DNA of 64,000 nucleotides from Draconibacterium mangrovi (GCF_010586825.1 NZ_JAAAGB010000010.1:62001-126000); one strand, 5' to 3'. Positions 53,564 through 63,199 are shown, counted from the stretch's first letter. The notes: a model not told the origin generated them from the sequence alone. A program made the numbers and translations.

Positions 53564-54607
53564 GTGAAATATTTTTTAGCATTCATCCTCAGTTTTATGT
53601 CGGTGGCAGGATTTGCGCAGGATTCACTTTCGCGCGAAGACTGGACGCCCTATTTTGAAAACAATTTGCCTACACGTTTTTTGTACCTTAAAATGGAAGG
53701 CCCTTTTCAGTACAATATTTCATCAACATCGGAACTACCAGAAATTGGAGATGGATCGGCAGAAATTACAGGGAACAGGACGGTTACTGCGCGTTTAAAA
53801 TTCCCCATTCTGAATAAACAAAGGGTAAAACTAACCGGAGGATTTCGCTATGTAAACGAGCAGTTTTATTTTGAAGATATAAAACCCGGCGACTACCCCA
53901 TGTACGTGGGACTTAATGACAGAGGCTTGCGACGTTTAGGTTTTGACATGAAAGGAATGTTTCATTTGCACGACAATCATTCACTTGTTGTGCAAACCGA
54001 TTGGAGTCTGGCAGGCGATTTTCATATTCACAACAACAAATACTTTTCTTTTGGCGACTTGCTAAAATCCTCACTGGCGATTGGTTATGCCACCCGAAAA
54101 GACCTGAACACCTATTATGCTTTCGGAGCCTATTTTGGCTACACTTTTGGAGATCCTGCAATTTACCCGGTTTTTAATTACTCAAAACGCTTTGCAAATG
54201 GAATTGGACTGGATTTACTTCTGCCCCAAGGATTTAAGGCCTGGAAACAGATCAACGAAAGATTTTATGTAGTTTGCGATGCCGAGATATCGGGAACCAG
54301 TTACACCGTACGTGTCGACGATACCATATTAAATGAAACTGAAAGTATACAGCTACGCCAATCCACCATTGATGCAACGGTTGGAATAATTACTCAAATA
54401 AATAAATGGGTTGGTTTTGAGGCGAAATTTGGTTACTCAAACAACATTAACTTTAATATTACGGAATCGAACTTTAAACCTGGAAGCACTTTGCCGCGCC
54501 CGGATACCGACTATCTGATCAAATCCACTGTTTCCGGTGCTCCTTATGCAAGTGTGGCTTTGTTCTTGTCGGTTCCCAGAAACTTAATGGATCGATGTAT
54601 TGAATAA
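53564..54607 (+). CDS. Outer-membrane beta-barrel protein of unknown function
   Basis: With a GTG start at 53564 the protein is 347 aa with a clear signal peptide (KYFLAFILSFMSVAGFAQ). A TTG directly after the previous stop codon (53537) is in frame but would lengthen the n-region. The body alternates hydrophobic and polar residues in long strands, resembling the DUF6268 group of porin-like proteins in this phylum. It follows the histidine phosphatase by 27 nt and is third in the operon. Confidence 0.75.
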   Translation: MKYFLAFILSFMSVAGFAQDSLSREDWTPYFENNLPTRFLYLKMEGPFQYNISSTSELPEIGDGSAEITGNRTVTARLKFPILNKQRVKLTGGFRYVNEQFYFEDIKPGDYPMYVGLNDRGLRRLGFDMKGMFHLHDNHSLVVQTDWSLAGDFHIHNNKYFSFGDLLKSSLAIGYATRKDLNTYYAFGAYFGYTFGDPAIYPVFNYSKRFANGIGLDLLLPQGFKAWKQINERFYVVCDAEISGTSYTVRVDDTILNETESIQLRQSTIDATVGIITQINKWVGFEAKFGYSNNINFNITESNFKPGSTLPRPDTDYLIKSTVSGAPYASVALFLSVPRNLMDRCIE

Positions 54608-54622
54608 CACTCCTTTGCTGAT

Positions 54623-55093
54623 TTAAAAGGATTCATCAAGCTCGCGCACAATATCTTCCATTACTTTAACGACAGAATCGCCAATTTCGGTAGCACCATC
54701 AATTATTTTATCCAGATCCTCGTCCAGATCTTCATCAATGTATTTCTGAACCTTATCGCCAATTTTATTTACGTCGTCCTTAAAAAGTTCACGCAGTATA
54801 TCTCCAACACTTTCCTTGTTTTTTAAGGCATGATATTTAATGATCAATCCTTTAATTTTTATCTGATCTTCAACCGTAAAATCGTCGCGGTATTCGAGGT
54901 ACCACTCCGAATTATACTTTTCGAATTTCTCATCGGCCCACTCCCAGTCTTTCCGGCCATATTTTTTGTGGTTGTTCTCTACCCGCTCAACAAAACGTTC
55001 AAACCGGTCGAGATAATCTTCTTTCGTTGTTGGAGCAGAACATGCAACCAAACAAACCAAACAACACACTATCAAATATTTTGAGTACTTCAT
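54623..55093 (-). CDS. Acidic helical lipoprotein
   Basis: A 156-aa protein with a lipoprotein signal (CLVACSAP, lipobox Cys18). The mature part is rich in Asp, Glu and Lys, and wholly helical, with a C-terminal repeated pattern (DEDLDEDLDKIIDGATEIGDSVVKVMEDI). It is convergent with the barrel gene, 15 nt away, and no terminator is visible in that gap. The 23-nt gap to the upstream phosphoribosyltransferase suggests co-transcription. Function unknown. Confidence 0.78.
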   Translation of the reverse strand: MKYSKYLIVCCLVCLVACSAPTTKEDYLDRFERFVERVENNHKKYGRKDWEWADEKFEKYNSEWYLEYRDDFTVEDQIKIKGLIIKYHALKNKESVGDILRELFKDDVNKIGDKVQKYIDEDLDEDLDKIIDGATEIGDSVVKVMEDIVRELDESF

Positions 55094-55116
55094 TTACAGT
55101 TCTTATTTCAAATAAA

Positions 55117-55515
55117 TTAGGGTTTCCAGGGCCATTTTACGCAATCTTTAATTTCGGGAAACAGCACATAGTCAGCTCTTCCTTTCATGGCACAGGTTTT
55201 TACATCTAAACCTTTTAACTGTTCAAGTGCTGCCTCCATGGTTTTCCCCGATACCGATACATCGTCGACCAACAAAATACGTTTCCCTTCCAAATCCCAG
55301 TTGGCTTTTTCCAGTACTTTAGGCTCGTTGTAGCGCGGATTATTTTCGTCATCGCGGTAATTCATTGTCATCACCAACAGTTCGGCATCAAGATGATAGG
55401 CCACCATTGTTGCTGCCGGAACACCGCCTGTGCCAATGCCAATTACCACATCAATTTTGGGAAATTCAATTAGTCGCAGTCGTTCTGTTATTTCTTTAAA
55501 TGATAGTGAAACCAT
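55117..55515 (-). CDS. Phosphoribosyltransferase-family protein
   Basis: A 132-aa type I PRTase fold, shorter than hypoxanthine phosphoribosyltransferases (about 170-180 aa). The PRPP-binding motif is ILLVDDVSVSGKTM, and a GIGTGGVPAATMVAYHL loop precedes it. The C-terminal hood is reduced to a CVKWPWKP end, so it may be a xanthine- or guanine-specific minimal form, or a regulator. The sensor kinase gene lies 15 nt upstream on the same strand. Confidence 0.85.
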   Translation of the reverse strand: MVSLSFKEITERLRLIEFPKIDVVIGIGTGGVPAATMVAYHLDAELLVMTMNYRDDENNPRYNEPKVLEKANWDLEGKRILLVDDVSVSGKTMEAALEQLKGLDVKTCAMKGRADYVLFPEIKDCVKWPWKP

Positions 55516-55530
55516 GTTTTTCTTTGTTTT

Positions 55531-58500
55531 CTAATTTTTCAATGTTTGCTCGTATACCGGAATTTCAAGAAAGAACGTTGTGCCTTTTCCCATCTCGGTT
55601 TCGAACCAGATTCTGCCGGCAAAATTCTCAACGATATTCTTTACAATCGAAAGTCCTAATCCCATTCCACTGGTTTTGGTCGTAAAACTTGGGCTAAACA
55701 ACTTATCGCGCAACTCGGTATCAATTCCGGAACCGTTATCTTCCACCGAAATTACTGCCATGTGATGGCGTCGGTCCAGCCTGATTTTAATCCGTCCTTT
55801 TCGGCCCTCGGGAATGGCCTGAATGGCATTTCGAATCAGGTTTATAATTGCCCGCGACAACTGTTCCCTATCTGCATTTACTTCAAGATTTTCGTAGCCG
55901 TTCGAATCAAATTTAATGTCTATTTCACTGTGCGTTCCATACAGATCGATCGATTTTTTCAGCTGCTCGGATAAACAGAATACCTGGTTACGGGCCGTTG
56001 GAATTTTTGCAAAGTTCGAGAACTCGGTAGCAATATTCGAAAGGTTGTCAATCTGCTCGATAAGTGTTGAGGTCACCCGATCTAAAAACTCGTTATACTC
56101 TTCGTTTTTTCCTTTGGCGCGTTGCAAATACTGGATGTTCAGCTTCATCGGTGTTAGCGGATTTTTAATTTCGTGCGCAATTTGTTTTGCCATTTCGCGC
56201 CATGCCGATTCCCTTTCCGATCGTGCCAGCAAATCGGCACTCACTGCCAGCTCATCAACCTTTTTATTGTATTCCCGAACCAGGCTTCCAATTTCGTCTT
56301 TCCGGTTGTACTGAATAGGCTCGTTCCGTTTACCCAGCTGCATTTTTTGCAGGTTCTCCTGAATAACAACCAGAGGCCTTGTAATCTGGTTGGCTATAAA
56401 AACTGCTGCAATAATACTGGCCAAAAACAGTAATACGTATAGGTTGATGAACGCCACAATAAAGGTGGAAATCTCCTGGCTGTAGTTATCCTGCCTGATA
56501 AAATAAGGCAGGTTAATTACGCCCAGGTAATCGCCAAAATTATTGATAATTGGACGATACGCCGACAGGTACGACAGCTTTCCGATATTCTCGGGCTGGA
56601 AATAACTGATAGAGTAATTCTGATACACTTCGTAGTTGGCGCGGGCATTTATGCGCGACGATACCAGTCCGCGCTCAAAAATCTCGAAACGCGAAGAAGC
56701 GATAAGCGCCCCGTCAATTCCGTAAATATTAATATCAGTTCTGAAAATGTTGGAGAGTTTTGCCAGCTCCTCACGCATCCATTCTTCCAGTTCCGGCGTT
56801 ATCTCGTGTTTGTCGGTCAGGCGCATATCAATTTCTTCCGAAATCGACTTCATTTTCTCATTCAAATCGTCCTGATGTTTCTGCCGGTATTCTTTTACAT
56901 TGTAGAAAAGCGTAACCCCGGCAACAACCATTAACGAAATAAAAACAATGGAGATAATAGCCGCCTGTATTTTAAATTTCAGATCGAAAAATACCTTTCT
57001 TCCCCGAATCGACCGATTAAGGATCATTAAAACAACAAGCAGTGTAAGAAAATAAAATACAAACAAATAAGGAAAAGAAATGAGGTAATCGATAGGTGTT
57101 AGCAGCTCTCGCGAAACAACCACATAGTTCTGCTGGTTGGTACGATAAACCAGGTGTTCGTATTTTCCCTGACGAAGAAATGAAAACTCATCATCCGATT
57201 TCAAGTAAACGTGTCCGTTGTAGTTGTAGTTGTAATCGCCATACTTATCGGCAAGTTCTCCGGCATAATATTTTGCATAATTGAATTTTCGGTATTTCTC
57301 CGGACGAGTCATCGATTTATCAATCAGCAACTCGGGGAAACCAATGCCTTCGAACAATAAATCAGAATCCAGATCGATATAAATTGTTATGCCTTCACCT
57401 CCATCAACCAAAGGATAGTGCAAACGGCCGGTGTATGAAATCCTTCCGTTCATATTGTCCATAAAATAAAAGTTCGTACCGGGAATTTGAATTCCTTCCG
57501 ATTCAATTTTGTCATTCAAATAAGGCATGCACGACACTTCATAATCATCAGGAGGAATAATCAAATTACTTGCCTCGCGACACACCAGAATATTTAAGAG
57601 GTACTTCCTGAAATAAGTGTTGAAATAAGATTGCCGGATGTGTTCAATTGCATCGCCATCCCTATTTTGAAGTAACAAAGTTGGTATATCCGGATCCTTT
57701 GTAATCTGCTCTTGTATTTCGGTCATAAATACTTCCGCAGCCGGATCGCGCTCAGCAACCAGTGTCACAGCCAATAGTTTCTGCTGTCCTTTATCCATTT
57801 TGCTGATAGTACGGTTAATTACAACCAACGAATAAACAGAAACCACCGCCACATAAATAATCAGATAACTTAAGGTAAAGGTTTGCAAATAATGCCGTGT
57901 TATCAGCGAAGAAAGTATTACGCAAATAATAAATAGCAACAGTGCGTAAATAGATACATTTTGTACAGCAATATATTGTACCCCTGCAAAAAATAAACTA
58001 ATTACCAGCGTTAACAGAACCAGTTGGTAGAGTTTAAAATTTTTGAGTGTTTTTTCGTTCAGCCTGATGGTAAAAAATACAACTCCCAAAAGCAACAAAC
58101 TGATCGAAAAAATGCCCAAAACACTTTGTGGCGAGATATCGATAATCTTATTCAGCGCAAATGAAACGGTTGAATTATAGATGAGTTCCTTTATCAAATT
58201 ATCGACCAATAAATACAGGCTGGCATTAAAAATTAAGAGCAGGATTATGATTATTTTACGGGGTAAAACTGAGTTCCTCTGTAAATCACGAATATTCAGG
58301 TCGACCGCGAAATTGTAAATCCAAAACAGGAAAAATAAGGCCAGGAGAAAATAATCGCCCAGCGATGGCAACCACTCGTTTATGGCAAAATAATCGGGGC
58401 TAAAAAATCTTAGATGGAAGAATACTTTCGGGACCTGAAAAATGAGGTGAATCCAATACACCACAAACAACGCCACTCCCAGCGAAACCAGTTTCAGGAA

Positions 58501-59214
58501 AAACGGTGCATCGTTGTCTACAAATTCTTTTCGGAAATAAAAGAGCAGTAAAATAAGCCCTATAAAATAAATGGCCCCGGGAAAATACAGCTGATTGGTG
58601 GTACACAAATAATTTCCGTAGGGCAAAAGTGTAAACAGGTAATCGCCTTTCAGGTCGACAATATCGTAACCGTGATTGAATTTTTCTGTTCGTATAATAT
58701 AATCGTTGGGAAGCTTGTAATTTTTAAAGAAATTATTTTGCAGGTACTTGTTTTCGTAGGTATAGTTGCGTTTTATTAAATGAAAAACCGCTGCCGTATA
58801 CTCACCAACATTCATGGTATCAACCAGATAATATCCATTTGGCAATTTTGCCAGTCCACTGGTTTTTGGCAGATCATCCAGGCGGTCGTAAAAAGTAATT
58901 CCTCGGTCGGACCAAAAAAACAGTTCATTATTTTTAAAAACCATCGCAGCAAATCCGGTTTCGCGGATAAGTGTTTCATCCTGGCTAAAAAATTCGCTGA
59001 TATCCTCATCCAGTTCGTCTTCAATCAGCACTTGTTTAATTTCCTGCAGCTTATGCTGAAGCTCTGCTTCGCTTGCCAACAGCTGAGTCTGAAAATCGTC
59101 GATAAGTTTGGTTTCAGGATTTCGCCGCAGCAAACCATTTTCAAGAATGGCTGCCACTACCAAAATACCGATGGCTAAAATGAGGAAAGTATATTTATTA
59201 AGTTTAACCAACAT
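55531..59214 (-). CDS. Large NtrY-like sensor histidine kinase
   Basis: A 1227-aa multidomain kinase. It has a first helix (about 9-25), an extracytoplasmic domain (about 30-205), a block of roughly eight helices (about 210-460), a second extracytoplasmic domain (about 490-725), two helices around 730-785, a third extracytoplasmic sensor part (about 790-920), a helix and a HAMP domain (about 925-985). The HisKA domain has His1014 in HEIKNPLTPMKLN and the HATPase has GSGIDTELRDKLFSPSFTTK and GMGLGLSIVKNIV. It is two to three times the usual kinase length. No response regulator is adjacent. The rlmH gene lies 3 nt upstream. Confidence 0.9.
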   Translation of the reverse strand: MLVKLNKYTFLILAIGILVVAAILENGLLRRNPETKLIDDFQTQLLASEAELQHKLQEIKQVLIEDELDEDISEFFSQDETLIRETGFAAMVFKNNELFFWSDRGITFYDRLDDLPKTSGLAKLPNGYYLVDTMNVGEYTAAVFHLIKRNYTYENKYLQNNFFKNYKLPNDYIIRTEKFNHGYDIVDLKGDYLFTLLPYGNYLCTTNQLYFPGAIYFIGLILLLFYFRKEFVDNDAPFFLKLVSLGVALFVVYWIHLIFQVPKVFFHLRFFSPDYFAINEWLPSLGDYFLLALFFLFWIYNFAVDLNIRDLQRNSVLPRKIIIILLLIFNASLYLLVDNLIKELIYNSTVSFALNKIIDISPQSVLGIFSISLLLLGVVFFTIRLNEKTLKNFKLYQLVLLTLVISLFFAGVQYIAVQNVSIYALLLFIICVILSSLITRHYLQTFTLSYLIIYVAVVSVYSLVVINRTISKMDKGQQKLLAVTLVAERDPAAEVFMTEIQEQITKDPDIPTLLLQNRDGDAIEHIRQSYFNTYFRKYLLNILVCREASNLIIPPDDYEVSCMPYLNDKIESEGIQIPGTNFYFMDNMNGRISYTGRLHYPLVDGGEGITIYIDLDSDLLFEGIGFPELLIDKSMTRPEKYRKFNYAKYYAGELADKYGDYNYNYNGHVYLKSDDEFSFLRQGKYEHLVYRTNQQNYVVVSRELLTPIDYLISFPYLFVFYFLTLLVVLMILNRSIRGRKVFFDLKFKIQAAIISIVFISLMVVAGVTLFYNVKEYRQKHQDDLNEKMKSISEEIDMRLTDKHEITPELEEWMREELAKLSNIFRTDINIYGIDGALIASSRFEIFERGLVSSRINARANYEVYQNYSISYFQPENIGKLSYLSAYRPIINNFGDYLGVINLPYFIRQDNYSQEISTFIVAFINLYVLLFLASIIAAVFIANQITRPLVVIQENLQKMQLGKRNEPIQYNRKDEIGSLVREYNKKVDELAVSADLLARSERESAWREMAKQIAHEIKNPLTPMKLNIQYLQRAKGKNEEYNEFLDRVTSTLIEQIDNLSNIATEFSNFAKIPTARNQVFCLSEQLKKSIDLYGTHSEIDIKFDSNGYENLEVNADREQLSRAIINLIRNAIQAIPEGRKGRIKIRLDRRHHMAVISVEDNGSGIDTELRDKLFSPSFTTKTSGMGLGLSIVKNIVENFAGRIWFETEMGKGTTFFLEIPVYEQTLKN

Positions 59215-59217
59215 TAG

Positions 59218-59691
59218 CTATTCATGATGATATGGTTCGCCTTTCAAAATTGTCATTGCTCTGTATATTTGTTCTACGCACAACAATCGCACCATTTGAT
59301 GCGAAAATGTTAAGCGCGACAGTGAAATTTTTGAACTGGCATGTTTATACACTTCTTCAGAGAAACCGTATGGGCCGCCCACTACAAGTATCAGCTCTTT
59401 TGGCCCGCTTATCATTTTTTTCTCTAAAAACTGCGAAAACTCCACCGACGAAAACATCTTCCCTTTTTCATCGAACAAATGCAACTCCTTGCCAGCCGTC
59501 AGCTTTGAAAGAATAATTTCGCCTTCTTTATTTTTTTGTATCTCCGGGTTGGTATTCTTTCCCTTTTTGATATCGGGGATAACTTCCATCTCGAAACTGA
59601 TATAATGTTTCAGGCGTTTCAAATATTCGTTCATCCCATCGCGTAAATAGGCCGCATCAGTTTTACCAACAACCAGTAATGTAATCTTCAT
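59218..59691 (-). CDS. rlmH: 23S rRNA (pseudouridine-1915 N3)-methyltransferase RlmH
   Basis: A 157-aa SPOUT methyltransferase that modifies pseudouridine 1915 in helix 69 of 23S rRNA using S-adenosylmethionine. The knotted SAM site is formed by ELHLFDEKGK, ILVVGGPYGFSEE and SLSRLTFSHQMVRLLCVEQIYRAMTI, and the C-terminus ends GEPYHHE, as is typical. It is first on a transcript with the large sensor kinase, 3 nt away. Confidence 0.96.
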   Translation of the reverse strand: MKITLLVVGKTDAAYLRDGMNEYLKRLKHYISFEMEVIPDIKKGKNTNPEIQKNKEGEIILSKLTAGKELHLFDEKGKMFSSVEFSQFLEKKMISGPKELILVVGGPYGFSEEVYKHASSKISLSRLTFSHQMVRLLCVEQIYRAMTILKGEPYHHE

Positions 59692-59935
59692 TTCACAAAA
59701 ATCGTTTATATACAGAAGTTATCGTAGTTTGCCAGACTTTATCCAATTCTCAAACTTTCGGATAGACAAAATGGCGCCAACACATAATCCTCTGAAGGCG
59801 AATTAAATATAATTATGTTTCTACAACAATCGCCCAATTGATTTTTAATTTTATAAATTTACAGTAAAAATATGCGTATAAAAGTGTTTTTGCATAGTTT
59901 TTGCTTATTATGCAACACATATACTGAATTAAAAT

Positions 59936-60352
59936 ATGATGAGAAATTTTAAACATATATTTTCAATTATTCTGATATTTTGTAGTTTCCTTGCAGGAGC
60001 TGCTCATTTACCTCAGGATAAAAAGGTTCCGAACGAAATTAATGTTGGTTTGGCAACCGGAGATGCAAAAGTACTCTCCTCTTATTTTAACCAAAACGTA
60101 GAACTCGTAGTGCTTGATAACGACAATGTATACAGCAAAGCCCAGGCCCAACAAATTGTAACCAACTTTTTCAGTAAATTCCCCCCGATAGAAAAAAATG
60201 CTTTTAGCATTATTCACGACAGTGGAAAAGAGAATGCACAATACGTAATCGGGAAATTAAAAACAGAAAAAGGCGATTTCAGGGTTTACTTTTTGCTGAA
60301 ACAAAACGATGGCAAACAATACATTCACCAACTACGAATTGAACAACAATAA
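59936..60352 (+). CDS. DUF4783 secreted protein
   Basis: A 138-aa protein with a signal peptide (about residues 1-22, ending GAAHL) and an NTF2-like fold of the DUF4783 family: INVGLATGDAKVLSSYFNQNVELVV, the AQQIVTNFFSKFPP helix and a final YIHQLRIEQ strand. It overlaps the BrkB gene by one base (TAATG). Function unknown. Upstream, 59692-59935 is AT-rich and holds the promoter, with no gene seen. Confidence 0.85.
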   Translation: MMRNFKHIFSIILIFCSFLAGAAHLPQDKKVPNEINVGLATGDAKVLSSYFNQNVELVVLDNDNVYSKAQAQQIVTNFFSKFPPIEKNAFSIIHDSGKENAQYVIGKLKTEKGDFRVYFLLKQNDGKQYIHQLRIEQQ

Positions 60353-61284
60353 TGGCCGTTATGGCATCGGAAAAAATCACTTTTAAGCGAATTAAAAAGC
60401 TGAGCGAAAGAGCCGTTGAACACGCCAAACGTATTTCGCTCCCACTTTTTGATGGTGTGCCTGTTTACGATGTATTGTTATTTTTTTGGAGAAGCATTGT
60501 AGACGGGTCTATAACCACGCGTGCATCAGGTATTGCATTTTCCTTTTTTATTGCACTTTTTCCCGGTATCATTTTCCTTTTCACTCTTATTCCTCTCAGT
60601 GGATTTCAGGATGAGCTATTTGTAATTATTCAGGAGATAGTTCCGGTAAGTGTCTGGCCAACAATAGAAGAAACCATAACTGAGATAGTGATGCGCCCCC
60701 GTGGAGACTTGCTGTCGCTGAACTTTGTTATGGCACTAATTTTTGCCACCAATGGTTTTGTTTCGATGATGAGCGCTTTTGATGCTACCGTGCACAATAT
60801 TAACCGCCGGAAATGGTGGAGCCAGTATATTGCAGCAGCTCTTATGCTCGTAGTTTTTACCTTAGCCCTTACTGTCGCCATTGCCCTGTTAACCGGAGGC
60901 CAGATGTTGATCAATTACCTCGACCGCATTGATATTATTCAAGACAAGTTTCTGGTGTATCTGTTGATTGTAGGTAAATGGATAATAACGATCACGATCT
61001 TCTTTTTTGCCTTTTCATTTCTCTATTACATGGCGCCGGCCAAAAAAACAAAATGGCGTTTTATCTCTGCAGGAGGAACACTGGCAACCGTACTTAGTAT
61101 TGTTGGTTTTGCAGGCATGTCGTATTACCTCAATAATTTTAGCCAATACAATAAGCTCTACGGCTCTATCGGAACGCTGCTGGCAATCCTTTTTCTGATG
61201 TATGTAATGTCGTTGATTTTGCTGATCGGATTTGAGCTGAACGCGAGTATATACCAGGCACACACCTACCAAAATGAGGACTAG
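60352..61284 (+). CDS. YihY/virulence factor BrkB family membrane protein
   Basis: A 310-aa protein with six transmembrane helices after a cytosolic N-terminus of about 60 residues. The family block TTRASGIAFSFFIALFPGIIFLFTLIP is clear at about residues 55-81, and the final helices carry YNKLYGSIGTLLAILFLMYVMSLILLIGFELNA. Once mislabelled RNase BN, the family is now regarded as a membrane transport or envelope protein of unknown role. It is translationally coupled to the DUF4783 gene. Confidence 0.93.
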   Translation: MAVMASEKITFKRIKKLSERAVEHAKRISLPLFDGVPVYDVLLFFWRSIVDGSITTRASGIAFSFFIALFPGIIFLFTLIPLSGFQDELFVIIQEIVPVSVWPTIEETITEIVMRPRGDLLSLNFVMALIFATNGFVSMMSAFDATVHNINRRKWWSQYIAAALMLVVFTLALTVAIALLTGGQMLINYLDRIDIIQDKFLVYLLIVGKWIITITIFFFAFSFLYYMAPAKKTKWRFISAGGTLATVLSIVGFAGMSYYLNNFSQYNKLYGSIGTLLAILFLMYVMSLILLIGFELNASIYQAHTYQNED

Positions 61285-61330
61285 GAAAGGATGAAGGATT
61301 ATTGCTTAAGGATGAAGGATAATGTAGAGC
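61285..61330. repeat. Short direct repeat of AAGGATGAAGGAT
   Basis: AAGGATGAAGGAT occurs twice (about 61287-61299 and 61308-61320) with near-identical ends, in the 103-bp gap between convergent genes. No terminator hairpin is seen here. It looks like degenerate intergenic repeat material. Confidence 0.4.
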
Positions 61331-61387
61331 TTTTCTGAAATAACAATCAATCTTTTCAATCTGAAAACTAAAAACTGCGACTGCAAA

Positions 61388-62269
61388 CTATTTCTTCCCT
61401 TGTTTAAAAAGCAGCTCCTTTTCTTTTTTGGTTAAACTCTCGTAACCCGATTTTGCAATTTTATCAAGAATACGATTGATCTCGTCTTGCTGCTGGTGTT
61501 TCTGACGGTTGTATTCATGATCGTCTCGCGGAGGTTTTCGGTAAGTAACTTTCATTTTACTTTTGTGCTTAAAAAGTCCGCCAAAAAACCCGCCAATTTT
61601 ATTCACTAAATTAACCAGTCCCGCTCCCATATCTTTTCCTTTTCGCAATTGATAAATATAAAACCATCCCCAGAAAGCACCACCCAAATGCGCAATATTA
61701 CCACCGGGATTTGTTGAAGAAATACCGATTACGGATAATAAAACGTAAAAAGCAGCTACATATTTCAATGGAAAACGACCGATAAAAAACAGGTGTATCT
61801 CGCGGTTGGGATCGTAAAAAGCAATGGCCACCAAAACAGCAAAAATGGATGCGGAAGCACCCAGTAATAAACCGTTAGTAGAACTAAATACAGGAAGAAG
61901 ATTGTAAGCGATAACATACAAAAAGGCGCCCCAAAGTCCGCCCATAATATAAACGCCCAACAGTTTGCCTCCTTCGAAATGATAAAGAAACAACTGACCA
62001 AACCAGTACAGGCCAATCATATTAAAAAAGAGATGAATAAATCCCTGGTGTAAAAACATGTAAGTTATCGGTGTCCATGGGCGTTGCGCCAAAACTTCGG
62101 TAACCGAAGGAACTGATAACCACTGATACACCGGCAAACTTTGTCCGCTCAGGTAAAAAAATACCCCAATGATTTTCAGCAAAAGAAAAACACCAATATT
62201 TATGTAAATCAACCGGGTTAATACCGATCCTTCTTTAAATGTTCGTTTTATATCGCCTGCAATATCCAC
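61388..62269 (-). CDS. Rhomboid-family intramembrane serine protease, copy 2
   Basis: A 293-aa rhomboid. The catalytic dyad is Ser139 (LGASAS) and His194 (NIAHLGG), with the upstream HxxxN-type motif HQGFIHLFFNM. Six helices span about 20-205. A cytosolic tail of roughly 85 residues is very basic at first (FKHKSKMKVTYRKPPRDDHEYNRQKHQQ) and ends with a conserved helix (EINRILDKIAKSGYESLTKKEKELLF). It follows the other rhomboid by 30 nt on the same strand. Confidence 0.93.
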   Translation of the reverse strand: MDIAGDIKRTFKEGSVLTRLIYINIGVFLLLKIIGVFFYLSGQSLPVYQWLSVPSVTEVLAQRPWTPITYMFLHQGFIHLFFNMIGLYWFGQLFLYHFEGGKLLGVYIMGGLWGAFLYVIAYNLLPVFSSTNGLLLGASASIFAVLVAIAFYDPNREIHLFFIGRFPLKYVAAFYVLLSVIGISSTNPGGNIAHLGGAFWGWFYIYQLRKGKDMGAGLVNLVNKIGGFFGGLFKHKSKMKVTYRKPPRDDHEYNRQKHQQQDEINRILDKIAKSGYESLTKKEKELLFKQGKK

Positions 62270-62299
62270 TCCCCTGGTTTTTAAAAATCTGTATATTCG

Positions 62300-63028
62300 T
62301 TAATAAAAACGGTTGGAATGTTTGTTCCAGTATTTGATCATAAAATAACCAAACAACATTCCGCCCAGGTGGGCAAAGTGAGCAACACTTCCCTGAATTC
62401 CGGATACGCCAAAGAACAATTCCAAAGCACCGTAACCAATTACAAAATATTTGGCTTTAATGGGTATTGGCGGAAAGAGCAACATCAGCTCGGTATTTGG
62501 GAACAGCATTCCGAAACCTAACAAAATGCCGAATACTGCCCCCGAAGCACCAACTGTTGGCGTATTCATAAATGTTGTGATCTTTTCTGAAACTGTACCG
62601 GGAATATATTTCCCCTGTGCTGCAATTTCTTTGAAATAAGCCAGCTGATCGGGTGCAACATGCGCAACAGCCACTTTATACTCAACATAAGTAACCAGCA
62701 GCTGTATAAGCGCTGCCCCTACTCCTGTAACCAAATAAAAAGTAAGGAAACGTTTGGCCCCCCAAACGCCTTCCAGCACACGTCCAAACATATACAACGC
62801 AAACATATTAAAGAAGATATGCCCAAATCCCGGCGTACTGTGCATAAACATGTAGGTGAAGATCTGGTATAACCTGAATTTTTCAGAAAGCGGGAAATAC
62901 AAACCAAGAATGGAATACAGATCAGTTCCGGCTTGTTTTAAAACAATGGTGGCAATAAAAAACAACACGTTGGCAAGAATCAGGTTCTTTACCACTGGTG
63001 GCATATTTAAGGCTGGACGATAATTCAT
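62300..63028 (-). CDS. Rhomboid-family intramembrane serine protease, copy 1
   Basis: A 242-aa rhomboid with six helices and no long tail. The dyad is Ser162 (VGASGAVFG) and His220 (HFAHLGG), and the upstream motif HSTPGFGHIFFNM is present. A longer loop (about 113-155) lies between helices 3 and 4. It precedes the second rhomboid by 30 nt, and the two probably form an operon. Rhomboids cleave membrane-tethered substrates. The substrates here are unknown. Confidence 0.93.
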   Translation of the reverse strand: MNYRPALNMPPVVKNLILANVLFFIATIVLKQAGTDLYSILGLYFPLSEKFRLYQIFTYMFMHSTPGFGHIFFNMFALYMFGRVLEGVWGAKRFLTFYLVTGVGAALIQLLVTYVEYKVAVAHVAPDQLAYFKEIAAQGKYIPGTVSEKITTFMNTPTVGASGAVFGILLGFGMLFPNTELMLLFPPIPIKAKYFVIGYGALELFFGVSGIQGSVAHFAHLGGMLFGYFMIKYWNKHSNRFY

Positions 63029-63199
63029 TCGTATATTTTTTAATATTTCAAAAGTAACTGATGAAAGCCGGAACTCAAAAGCCCGGAACTTGTACTGTTA
63101 CTTTCTGAATTTAACATTCTTCGTTTGTTTATTGTTTTAAGGCAAGTGAGTTACAATGACCACGCCAATATTTTAAAACGTCAAATTAACGACAATCTG

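Noticed and set aside
59821-59935. Possible -33/-7 promoter (TTTTTGC and TATTATGC) before the DUF4783 gene
   Set aside because: The match to the Bacteroidota TAnnTTTG consensus is too poor to call.
63029-63199. Hairpin AAGTAAC/GTTACTT with internal CCGG repeats after mutL
   Set aside because: The loop is about 40 nt and the T-run is weak, so it is not a convincing terminator.
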